From contig WBMZ01012771.1 of assembly GCA_013400975.1 (NCBI GenBank), forward strand, positions 186,001 to 250,000: DNA of 64,000 nt. The letters run 5' to 3'. The notes under the pieces were generated by a model that saw nothing but the letters and a program-made list of their open reading frames with translations, did not search any database and was not told the origin of the DNA. The position numbers and the translations under genes are program-made. This document shows, piece by piece, positions 38,595 to 49,844 of the stretch (position 1 is its first letter; each line of letters begins with the position of its first letter). The stretch comes from Atrichornis clamosus (lineage: Eukaryota > Chordata > Aves > Passeriformes > Menuridae).

Positions 38595-41500
38595 CATAAG
38601 AGAATTATTTGGGGGGCTTGGGGAAGGATGTACACTTGGTCCTGAACAAAATTAGGCAAAACTATCAAATGAAGCCTCCATCAAGACTAAATTTATATTT
38701 ACATTTTAACTGAATTGTGAAACAGCTACTGCTATGCCACATCCCTACCCAGAGACTCTTACACTTCCCTGATTCTTCTTTGAATCTCACCTGAAATATC
38801 TCTTTTTCATCAATTTAGTTTGTTATGTGGTGAAGAAAAGATGCCACAGATCTTTCGCCACATAGCCAACTAAATGTAATTTTTTGTCCCACCCCTAAGA
38901 AAATGTCCTAGACATTGTATTAATCTGGCTATACTGGGTTGCATGGACTCTCTGGATTTGTCTTGCCCTGAGCTATTTTAATCCGGTTTAAATCCCTCAT
39001 CTTTCTATTTAAAACATAATGTTGACATGAGGATTCAGAAGGACATTGGATAAGTGAAAGTAACAAAATAAAAAAGGGGATTAAACAGAAAAGTTTATTT
39101 TCATTCATTTGCAGGTGCTTGGCTTTTGGTTTTTTTGGTTTTTTTGGGTTTTTTTTAGTTTTAACTGTATTATTGAAGAGGTTTTTTTTAAAGTCATTCA
39201 AACTGAGTGTTGTAACTGGGAATCATCTGCATTTTTCATACTATTAACTTTTAAATTTTTATTACACTCTTAAGATTTTAACTAGACTAATAATATATTA
39301 TTACCTCCACAGATAAGCTGTTACTGCTTTTATCCAGAACAAATTTGACACTTTGGATATTCTTTATGATAATTTGGCCAAATGACACACAGAAGCTTTC
39401 CCATCCTTGCTATAGATTCTAAATAGACATGATAATCTGGATTTTCACAGTAAAAGGACTGTGACCCCATACATTAGTTGTGTGTAGGAAAATACTCCAA
39501 AATGATATTAGGAATATAATACCCAGTAGCATGTTGAAAACTCAGTATAACTGCAAAGCAAAATACTGAAGCAACTGAGTTTATTTATAGACTCCTTGTA
39601 TCTTCTTCTCAAAACTGACCCAATTGCCATGACTCTTAAAGGTCAGTATTAGTTGCTGGATTTGTCTTCTTGCACAAAATTCTCCCCTGACCGAGGAACT
39701 AGGTTTATTCATTCAGGTTTACCATATGAAATTATTAATATACACCTACCTTTCAAACATACATTAATTTAAGTCAGGCTGTTTTGATGCTCAATCCTGA
39801 AGCATTTAGAATAAGCATATTTTTGCTTTGGTTAGTTGTCTCCCTCTGGAAACAATATAGTTACTTATCTCAATGCAGAACCATTTCCGTATCGCATTTT
39901 GGTAATTCAGCATTACCGTGGACTGGCCACATCCTATTCTAAGTATATTTTATAAATCAATTATATAATAGCTGTGCAACTCTGTCAGTTTATTTAAGAC
40001 ACATTAAACACAGGCATCACTAGATCAGCTACTATTTTCATTTTCATATATATGACCTATATATCTATATATGCAGGTATATTCAGAATTACTCAAGGCT
40101 ATGCCAGGTTCAAGTAGTAACCCTAAGAAACCAAGGTGATACAAAAATACTCAGAACCATGTGTTTAATTTTAAAGATGTATTTTTAAATAATGAAGCCT
40201 GTCCTCCTTTAGTCACTGAACTGGTCAGTCAATTCAGTATTTAAGAATTAGGAGGAAAATTAAATATCCCATTCTATTATGCAAGTAGAAATTTACATCA
40301 GCCACTATTTAAAGTGAAAAGGTACAAGGTGGAAAGATTATTTTGAATCACATTTCATCTTCCATTGAAAGCTGCATAGTCTGCATAACTGAAGTCATGG
40401 AACTCACTTTTTTGCTGATTATGTGCTCAGTTATTCAGTAGACTCAGAGCTTAGTTTTCCATAATTTCTAGGGAATTCTACCCTAGGAAGGGTGAAGGTA
40501 AAAAAAAAAGTTATGCACATCTACATAATTTTAAAATATAATTAGCAGGGGAAAAAAGTGTTGTGCTGTTTGGTTTTTATGAGTGTGAAAAAATCTGGAA
40601 GTAGTGCAAATGTTTTGCAATGGGAGGGACAGAATGAGTTTACAATTAACTCCTAGAACACTAAAAAGTAATTACTGAATTTTGACCTGGATAAACTACC
40701 AGAATTTTAAAGATCATCACGCCTTTTCATGGGTCCACATTTCCTATAAAACTGAGCATCTCTTTTAGAAGGTAAATTTAGTTTGTAGCAAATACACAGT
40801 ACATGTAAATCTTATTTTCCCTAGTATTCCCAGTGCAGAACTCAGAAAAACAAGTGAAACAAGAACTTGACTCAAGGTGATTTACAGCCTATATGATAGA
40901 AGAAGACTCTTTGGTTTAATAATATGAATATGCAAAACAAGCAAAAAATTATATCAAAATGACATCATCAACAGTTGAGAACAACATTGTTAATTTGATT
41001 TTGTTTTAATTGAGTATATTTGCTCTATTTATTTAATAATAATTTAATCATATTAAATTTCTCATTTACATCTAGACTCTCCTATTAAAATCTAGTAGTA
41101 AATCGGATGAAGTGAAGAATATTGCCTCAGGATAGAGGCATGAAGGTAATTCATCTTAAAAAGAGTTTTGTATATTTAGATTTCATAAAATGAGGATCCT
41201 GAACTTCAGGGAGAAACTACTAAAGTCATATCTCAAATGTCATCTTCCATTAAAAAACAAAGAACTTAATGCAAAATTATATTCTGAGATATGTTTACTT
41301 TTCTTGCTATTGTTGTCATTTTTGTTAACAGTAAAGGAATGCAGTGCAAATGTATTTATGTTCACAGAATAGCTCTATTACAAAACATTTGGAAGCTTAT
41401 CTATTTTTGCTGTTTGACTCAAAAAGTGTCAGGAAAATTTTGCTTAATCTACTCCAGAAGTTTATTCTTTGTGTTTCAAAATTAAATGATAACTTATGGT

Positions 41501-42829
41501 ATCCTACTCTGGAAAACATATTTTTCAAATTAGCATGTTAGAGCTTGTTAGTTTCTCCTCTACATTAAATGTAACCATATCTTGAAAATATGATTTGGCT
41601 TCTACCTTGTAGATTTGTATTTCTATTTATAAAAATCCACAGTGTTAACATTATTACATGCAGACTCTAATAATGAACTGCTCTAGAAGGTTTCATCAGC
41701 AACTGAGAGCAGTTTGTTGTTGACAAGACTGCTGGAATGCTGACAGTAATGGTTTCCAGAGTGGTTTTGCACAGGATGTGAAGACAAGTCAGTTGCTATG
41801 AAGTTATTTTTAACATCTGAATATGCAAGCAGCATTTCTGGGAGGAGAAATAACAGATGAAGAAATCAGCGCTGGGGAAAAAAAACCCAGAAAAACTGTA
41901 CTTGATATGTTTTCAAATATAAACTTTATATTGAAATCATACATTATGATATACATCAGGAGAAGGATGAGTAGTGTATAAGAGGAATGCTAGCAAGCTA
42001 TTAAATAATTTTTATTTTAAAAATAATTCTTCATAATACAAAACATCTTTAAAAGTACTAAAAATATTTTCTATGTAGGTTATTTCTTTCTTTATTTTTT
42101 CTTGACAGGGAAAAAATTATACTTTGAAAGGCAGCGGGGAACTACTGTTGCATGCTTATAATTGCCCTGAGGTTTGATTCCTTTTTAATACATTCTGAAA
42201 AGTCAGAATGTTGATCTGTGCTTCAGTAAACCGATCCCATCCAAGTGTATGTCTTGTCAAGGGACCAGAGACGCTTTTTTGCTATATTCAGTCTTTAGAT
42301 CACCACAGAGTCTGCAGACTTTAGGTTTCTTCGTTTATAAAGGCTGACAGATCAGAAACCTTAAGCAGACTAATACCTATTTGAAAAGTATGACAAATAA
42401 TATTCCTAAGTACAGCTAAAATTATAATTGATGAATTCAATTTCTCTCACCAGCTTAAATGTATAAATAAGGAAATATTGTTTACAACAAAGAACCAGTG
42501 ATTCCTGTACACTGGAAAACTATAGTCAGAACAGATCTTTTGTGCCGATTTTAACAATAATTGCTCATTACCATCACTTGCTGGTGCCGTGTTACCAAAC
42601 AGGACTGCTCTTATAGAGGAATAGCCCTCATCATTCCTGTGGTTGGAGGTAGCTGGATACTGCTTGCGTGCAGTGAGGAGTGCCAAGCAGAAGCACAATG
42701 TTTTGCAAGTGAATAGCAGATGGCAAATGCAGTCATTCAAAGGGTTCATGCAGAATCACCCCATGCTGCTATAGCTAACTTGGTAAGAAGATAATTATGT
42801 GTCCTGATTTTGGCATCTGTTTTTCCTCA

Positions 42830-43320
42830 GCTTTTTCTGTTAGGTCACTCTAATCCAGGTCACAGCATGACCAGGTGTGGGCCGTGCCTCAGGCATTAGA
42901 AGAAACATTTAATACTTGTTTAGCAAAGCCTTAGAAAATGGGAGACACTTGTCACTAGCCTGGTTGCAGTAGGTGGAGAGCTTTGCCTTCCATAGTATTT
43001 CTCCTGCAGGGTCCTGGCCATGGTTCCCCCAAGATACAGCTCCTGCCGTGTTGCAGTCTTGTCCTGCCCAGCCATGGGACTGTCTGATCCTGATCCTCAC
43101 GCATACGCGGATATCCTGGTTGCAGTCCATCCCCTCAGCTGCCCATTTGTCCCAGGGTTGTGTCTGACCCCAATTCCTCTCTCACTGGACCTAATCAGGA
43201 CCACAGCACTGGCCTCAACCTGCCCTGTCCCCAGGCAGGTGCCTGATGCCTTGGCTTGGGCAGCCTTCCCTGCTCCCTGGAACTGTTCTGTCCCCACTAG
43301 CCATGTTTCCAAAATAGCAA
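42830..43320. other. GC-rich patch, possibly transposon-derived
   Basis: Composition rises sharply here compared with both sides, with many short CCT, CTG and GAC words and a few CpGs. The text (CCTGATCCTCACGCATACGC, CAGGTGCCTGATGCCTTGGC) is built like the 5' untranslated regions of some CR1 or ERV elements, but I cannot align it to a named one. A 106-codon plus-strand frame at 43020-43340 and a minus frame at 43097-43312 are open, as is expected of GC-rich DNA poor in TA-containing stops. A CpG-poor gene promoter is a less likely reading. Confidence 0.35.
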
Positions 43321-44950
43321 TTTATGTGTATTTGTTATGACAGAAATTAAGAACATGTTTCTCAAAATAAGCGTGTAAAAATTTACCTGGTCTACTTTTG
43401 AAAATCTAATTTATTATAATATGCTGGGTTTGTATGAGTAACTATATTGTGAAGGATTATGTGGAATTATACAAACATAAAGTACAAGAAAATTCCAGAC
43501 AAAAATTTCTGAATATTCTGATATTATTATTTATGCAAGAGAATGTTTTCCTTTAATATTTTCTTTTAATGTTTTCCTTTATTTTTCAGGACAGACAAGA
43601 GAAAAAATATAGCACTGTTTAAAGACAGATATTTAGAATTAAACATAGTAAAAGAAATAGAAAGGTGTTTATTAATGAACAGAAGGACTGTCTATTAGCA
43701 CCAGGCTAATAGGTGCTAGGTTACAGCTGTGTAAGAAGTCAGTTTTCAGAAAGCAGTCATTCTACAATGCATTTCTTTCAGTCAATTTTTTTTAAATATT
43801 CTACATGTTTCCAAAAAATAACATCCTTAAGGAATGTTTTACATTTTGCTGATCGTCTAGTAAAACTTGAGTTTGTTTTGTTGGGGTTTTTTCTCTGTTG
43901 TATAGGCTGTCCTGAAATGTTGGAATTTTAAATTTAAAAAGCAACAGTAGTATTTAGCAGTACAGGCAGTGAGAAATATGGAACTGAAACTCAGACGAAA
44001 CTGTTTATTTCTTCTGACCAGACACATCATCATGTTACAACTGTGTGTAATATGTTTTTTATGAGTATGAGATAGCAAACAAAACACCACGTCATACAAT
44101 GCTGACACATAGGACATACATTAATGCATGGAAATACCAAAGTATCATACACATGAAGATTTTTACACAATTCTTTATTTCATAGAAATGCTTTTTTGAA
44201 GTTTTTTTTTCCTCAAACATAATTACAGTTTATTTTCTGACTCTTCAACATAAAAACCCACAAACCCCATAAACCAAAAAACCAACCCAAACCAGAACAT
44301 GTAATTCTAAATAATGTAATGTGACAATAAAATCACGTGGCTAAGGCCTATGCACCTATGGTTACATCTGAGCACCTCCTGGGTGATAATGGGTCTTTGC
44401 TCATCATATATAATTTAACATCTTTCACATTGCCAAAGATGCCCACCCTCTCATTTCTCATTGAAGCACACACATATATTTGGAGGTGCCTTACAGGACT
44501 AATTATTTCCTGTGTAGAAATAAATCAAGAGTTCTTCTGGATATGTTTTTATGCCTCATTTAATTCTGTGCTAAATATCTACACTTTCTTAGTCACAGTG
44601 AAAATACTGCACCAGACCCTGACAGAGAAAAGTCTTCTACTTTGTACTTTACAGCACAGAAGCCATGAACTGAAATTTTCAGAGTGCATGACCAAGCCTC
44701 TTGTTCTGGTGGCCAAAAGCAGGCTCTACTAAATAGTTGGAAGTCTGTTAGATTCCTTTGGAAGGCAGCAAATGAAAATGAAAATGATTTGGCATAAATC
44801 CGGCAAACCAACACTTGAGAAAATAATTTTAATTACTATTATTTAAATAAGAATTTTAAGACTATTAAAGATTCTTAGATTACATATACCATACACAAAA
44901 GTGTGTCAGGGTAGATAATGGATTAATAGTCAAAAAGAACAGCAATTAAC

Positions 44951-44975
44951 AGTTCCTGTTAGCAGGAACTTTTTC
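44951..44975. repeat. 8-bp hairpin followed by T run
   Basis: AGTTCCTG and CAGGAACT around TTAG, then TTTTT. It looks like a terminator for a bacterial or Pol III unit, but no such gene lies upstream, so it is most likely chance. Confidence 0.6.
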
Positions 44976-47379
44976 GATTGAAAATGTAGCCCAGGCAGCA
45001 CAGAAAATAATTACAAGTATCATCAGGAGAAAGGTTGCTTACACATTTGAAGAAAGGTGTCTCAACCCTATTAGAGATGATTTACTGAGCTTTTTGAAGA
45101 TCCAAGAGCCAGACTGTGCTCAACACTGTTCTTGCCTCCTGAAATTTTTATTGTGCCAGCCATGTTATGGTTAAATAGACTGATGCTGATTATTATGACA
45201 TAAATGGCATTACATATTTTAGATTGACTTTATAAAGCACTGTAAGATTGTTTATGGTGTTAATGACTAAAGATGACATTGCACTGTTTAAATGCAGAAA
45301 CAGTTCCTGCACCGAATTTATGTTATATGTATGTATGAGGTTATGTTTTTCATTCAATATGCAGTACAGTTGTTTTTTTTAACCATATTTTGACTACAGT
45401 TTTTGAATTTTTGAATCTCTTTTGCATACTACAGCTTCATTGTTAATGTTTAGTGTTGGTTGTACATTTACCAAAACCTGGCATTTCCTTGGAAACTTTA
45501 TGGACCATTTGATCTTTTAATAACTTAGTATTTTTCAGGACAGAACTTAGCCTTGCTTTTGTTTGAGGTCTCATGACCTTTTCAAAGATCTTCGTCTTTC
45601 TCTGCCTGCCTTTCTATAATTTCATGTGAACCAAATCAAACAAATATGAGCAAATACTTGAAACCAGCTACAAGCTGTAATTCACTAGCTGGGTGAAAAT
45701 TTCCATTGAAAATGCATACATGAGACTTCTTTCAGAATTGTATCCAGACTTTTAAAAACTACGGGGAGTTTTTTTAACAAGTAAAAATTTAATCCAGGCA
45801 AAAAAATCCTTCAGGCTAAGTGAAGAAGCCTTGTCACAATTAGCTTTTGTTTCTGTGCTGCTGCTACACTCTCTGAGCCACACTGAGGCGACTGGATTTT
45901 GAGCTTTACTCTTTCACAATTGTGTCCATTTTGTCAATTGGTTTTGTTTCTAGAAGCAATAAATGTTTTCTTTTTTTTGTTCAGAAGGTAGGTAGACAAG
46001 CATTTTATTTGTGGACTCCATTCATACTGTCAGTGTAGGGGGTTTGTTTTTAATTCTTGTTCTTATTCTTTTGCTGTCTTGTTTTCTCTTCCCCTCACGT
46101 GTAACTCATGCACATATAAAAGACAGTAAAGAATGCATTGCTGATTCTCGTGCTGCTTTTTAATGCTTGCTTTTCTATTTACTGAGTAATTTTGACTGTC
46201 TTCCCAAGACTGCAGCAAAAATCAAAGGATAATCATTCTAGAAATGTAGAAAAATCTTCAAATAAATGAGTAAATAATTTATTTTAACACTGAATTATCC
46301 AGGAACATAAACTCAGAAGTACTTTCTAGATTACTTTGTAGTTAATCTGTAGTCCATAAAACCTGGACAAAGCCAAAAGGTTATATATATTAAGATAATA
46401 CTTTGCCCAATGATAAAGAAAACTTTCAGAAAAGATTAGTCTGCATCTTCTTTTTAAGTTTCAGTTTTAAATATCTTGGAAAAACTTTTAGTTGAACTTT
46501 AAGACCTTGCCTTCATTTGATGCTTATAGAAGTTGTAACAGTAGTAAGACTAATGTGCTGACTCCTGAGATCTCACATCGTAAGATTTTAATGGCAGCTT
46601 GGTGTATAAATCCTACTGCCAAACATAGTAAATCATACTTATATCCTAATCAGCCATGGTGAAGGACAGTTCTTGTCTGTGGTTAATTCAGATTTCTTCT
46701 TCCAATATTTTCAAACTGAGACTCATTATGTCATAATTGAGTGTTATGCTTATACTCTTTCAGGGAAAAATACTTCAGTAAAGTATCTCAATTAACCAAT
46801 GAGTTCTGTCAGTGAGACAAAGAATAAAAAGAAGAAATGGAAAGGAAGGCAAGCAGAATCCACCCACCATGAAATATGCAGTATGTCACCTTTCCAATAT
46901 GTCAGAGGGAGGAAAGTGTTCAGGGAACAGTCTTTCCCTTATGATGATAAGGAAAAGTTCTGTTCTTGATGATATAGAGCATTTATCGGAACATTTTTAC
47001 AGAGAGCGAAATCACATGGCACTGAGAGAAAGAGAAACTTCTGTCAAAGTCATCTAATGTTTTCAGTCTTACACCATTGTTCAATATATTACTGTTATAG
47101 GAGCTTTAGACTTGTGTCTGTGCTACTGCTCCAAAATCACTCAGACCTGCTTTAGCCAAACTCTGTTTAGCAGAGTTTTGTTTAATTTGGTAATGCCAGC
47201 TCACCAAGTGATGCACATTTCCATTACTTTGATCTCTTGGTATTGTATCTTCCCAAAACTAAGAGTCAAAGCATACTTTGTGATATGATTTCAAAAGAAC
47301 TTACCAGGCACAAAACAGCCCCATTACATATATAAGTTTTGGATCACTCCATTGTCTGGTACTCTATTTTCTATTTCCT

Positions 47380-47428
47380 CTCAAGTCTTGAAGTTCTGGA
47401 AAAACTTCCTGTTCCTGAAAGACTTGAG
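47380..47428. repeat. Two-stem hairpin across a splice-like site
   Basis: CTCAAGTCTT (47380-47389) pairs with AAGACTTGAG (47419-47428), and inside it GAAGTT (47390-47395) pairs with AACTTC (47403-47408), leaving a 10-base bulge on the 3' side. The outer arm covers the candidate acceptor of 47386-47468. Confidence 0.75.
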
Positions 47429-47468
47429 CTCATTAGAGCAGTTACTGATGGATTGGAAAACGGAGTTG
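47386..47468 (+). other. Candidate internal exon (unproven)
   Basis: A pyrimidine tract ending in ATTTCCTCTCAAG precedes the segment, a good 3' splice site, and GGAGTTG|GTGAGA follows it, a good 5' splice site. The 83 bases are open in two frames. One gives a peptide with LEVLEKLPVPERLELIRAV, the other one with FLKDLSSLEQLLMDWKTEL. Both are helix-like, and neither matches a protein I recognise. The acceptor overlaps the arm of a hairpin (47380-47428). Chance occurrence of such a pair in 64 kb is quite possible. Confidence 0.25.
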
Positions 47469-48477
47469 GTGAGAGCAAGTGGACCTGTCAGCAAGTTCAA
47501 GGTCAGGAGAACATATATTTTTAAGCATAGTTTATTTCATCTCTCTACTGTAAGTGGAGACTGGAATTTCAATATTCCATTTTATACAATGGAAAAGCAA
47601 AACCAGTGAAATTATGAGAGAAATTGCAAATGTTTCTGTATGCCCCTATACATACACACACAAAGGGATATATTACTTTTTTCCTATCCAATTTTTAACA
47701 TTCTTGATGCTCTTTCTAATGGGTGTTTTTTTTCCTCTGAGATAATCAGTGGTTTTCAGTTACAGGCTGTTTACTCCCTCATTCCAGATTATTATTCTGT
47801 GAAGCACAATAGTAGCCATTATTGACTATAAAACTCTTGATTGTTATTTCTCTTCCTTCGTATCTGTTCCTTCACCAGAAAAATAAATAACTGTTTGCAG
47901 TATTCAGAGGGGTTTTTACTCCCATATCGTCCAGTGTTTTCACAGATATTATTAAAATTTAAACATAGTACCTATAAGATGCCTCTTATAAAAATTGAGG
48001 GAAAGAAAAGAGTTGGATTTTAAAAGAAAATATTTTCTGTAAATTTATACAGCATGTTCCTTCTGTTTTTAACATTCAAGCCTTCTTTCCCCACTCAATA
48101 CTTCGTTTTACTAGAGTCAGAACATATACAATGATGTGCAGGTCATTGAGCTCTTCATGAGTTCCTGACACCTCAAGTTTGGTTTTCTATTTTACTGAAA
48201 TTAAGTACCATATTTGCTTATCTCATGCCAAGGGTTTTCTCAAGAGTTCCACTGCTCTCTTATGAACATGACTTGCTGCTTAATTTGTAGCTAGACATGT
48301 TATTCATGTAAAGTACTTGTGACGTCTCTTTTGCAACTTTTATTCTAGTTCTTTATAGCACTTACAGATAAATTTTCATTCATATTTATATATTTTAATT
48401 TTCAACATTATTAAGCGATATTAAAATAGTTTGTTAGCAAAAAAACAGTAAGTAGACATATAAAAGTATAGTTATAT

Positions 48478-48570
48478 GCAAGTATCATGTGACATCTCAA
48501 GTTGGAAGGGACCCTTAAGGATCATTGAGTACAAGTCCCTGCTCCTAGCAGGATAACAATAATTTTCAGA
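48478..48570 (-). mobile_element. CR1 3'-end fragment, minus orientation
   Basis: CTCAAGTTGGAAGGGACCCT, then GGATCATTGAGTACAAGTCC and CTGCTCCTAGCAGG are the CR1 3' untranslated tail read in reverse. Only about 90 bases align clearly. The part up to about 48700 may be more of the same copy but is too diverged to claim. It lies about 150 bases before the LTR at 48718. Confidence 0.85.
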
Positions 48571-48717
48571 GTAAATAGTATATACTGATGTAGTACTGGC
48601 AGTAAGTTGTGGCAGTCTGGCTAGCCAGAAATTTGAATGCCTTGAAGGTGATCTGGGTGTAGAAGTCAACTGTTGACACTTAAGAAGATCTGAAGCACCT
48701 GATTTTTAAAAGATCAT

Positions 48718-49844
48718 TGTGGTGGCCTTGACCTCGCCTGGACACCATGTACCCACTGGTAGACTGCGCTATCACTTCCTCTCCTCAGCTGGACGGGGGA
48801 AGAAAAACACAATGAAAGGCTTATGGATCAAGATAAGGACAGGGACAAATCCCCCATCAATTACCATCACAGGCAAAACAGACTCAAAGAAATAATTTAA
48901 TCTGTTGCCCACCAAATCAGAGTAGGGTAATGAGAAATGAAAACAAATAATAAAAAAACTATCCTCCCACCCCTCCCTTCTTCCTGGGATCAACTTCACT
49001 CTCAATTTTCTCTATCGCCTCCCCCACAGCTGCACATGGAAACAAGAAATGTGGGTTGTAGTCAGTTTATCACATTTTGTTTCTGCTGCTTCACCCTTCT
49101 CAGGGGGAGGACTCCTCACAGTCTTTCCCTGTTCCAGTGTGGGTTTCCTCCCACGAGAGACAGTCCTCCATGAACTTCTCCAGTGTGAGTCCTTTCTGTG
49201 TGCTGGAGTTCTTCACAACGTGCTGATGTGCAGCTCTTCAACAACAGAGTGCTCCAATATGGGGCCCTTCCATGGTGTCACAAATCCTGCCAGCAAACCT
49301 GTTCTAGCATGGGCTCCTGGCTCCATGGGTTCACAAGTCCTGCCAGTACTCTGCTCCAGCACAGGCTTCCCATGCTTTCACAGACCTCTTTGTGTGTATC
49401 CAGCTATTCCAATGGGGGCTCCTCCAGGGGCTGCAGGTGGATCTCTGCCCCCCTGTGCACCTCCATGGGCTGCAGGGCCACAGCTGCCTCACCATGGTCT
49501 TCGCCATCGGCCGCAGGGCGATCTCTGCTCTGGCACCTGTAACACCTTCTACCCCTCCATCCTCACTGACCTTGGGATCTGCAAAGTTGCTTCTCTCACA
49601 CAATCTCACTCCTCTCTCCAGCTGTGTTTGTTGTTGCACAGGTTTTTTTCCCCTTCTTAAATAAGTCATCCCAGAGGCTCTACCATCGTCACTGATGGGC
49701 TCATCCCTGGCCCGTCATGGTGAGTCCATGTCAGTCAGCTGGCATTGGCTCTGTCAGACATAAGGAAAGCTACCAGCAGCTTCTCACTGAAGCCACCCAT
49801 ATATCTGTCCCACTATCAAAAATTTACCACAAAAACTCAACACA
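48718..49844 (-). mobile_element. ERV LTR (type B), probably solo, minus orientation
   Basis: The plus strand begins TGTGGTGGCCTTGACC and ends ACTCAACACA, so on the minus strand it has TGTGTTGAG...GGCCACCACA ends. Much of the text (ACCAAATCAGAGTAGGGTAA, CATTGGCTCTGTCAGACATA) is a widespread bird LTR read in reverse. The interior, about 49090-49400, consists of imperfect units near 45 bp built on CTCCA(G/A)(T/C)(A/G)TGGG. The same family is present in plus orientation at 61358-62302. The 5-base flanks (ATCAT and GCCAG) do not match. No retroviral genes adjoin. The 203-codon plus-strand frame at 49049-49660 is antisense to the LTR and stays open because the units are multiples of three and GC-rich. 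Confidence 0.88.
49090..49400. repeat. Tandem units of about 45 bp inside LTR
   Basis: Degenerate repeats with the recurring words CTCCAGTGTGGG, CTTCTCCAGTGTGAG, GTTCTTCACAA and CTCCAGCACAGG. They correspond to the 45-bp units seen more cleanly at 61841-62010 in the sister LTR. Confidence 0.7.

Larger units (their letters stand above)
34561..42829. other. Long gene-free AT-rich stretch
   Basis: About 8 kb without a recognised gene. It holds simple repeats (AAAT units at about 34843-34860, a T run at 35868-35882, AAAAC units at 36317-36341, T-rich at 39119-39166), three perfect hairpins listed separately, and a 132-codon frame at 37781-38179 of unknown status. No repeat family could be named. 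Confidence 0.65.
43321..48477. other. Gene-free stretch with one exon-like segment
   Basis: No gene recognised. The 131-codon frame at 44337-44732 starts with GTG, not ATG, and has no recognised domain. A frame at 46812-47057 has a charged C-terminal half but no splice or start support. An exon-like segment is listed at 47386-47468. A small hairpin followed by T's lies at 44951-44975. Confidence 0.6.

Noticed and set aside
44337..44732. 131-codon plus-strand frame
   Set aside because: It begins with GTG, which is not a normal start in birds. It has no domain, no splice context and a length near chance expectation.
44951..44975. Hairpin plus T run that looks like a terminator
   Set aside because: No bacterial or Pol III gene is upstream, and the organism is a vertebrate. 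An 8-bp stem is expected by chance.
46812..47057. 81-codon frame with a charged, protein-like end
   Set aside because: The start codon is GTG and the charge follows from A/G-rich DNA. I saw no splice signals that would make it an exon.
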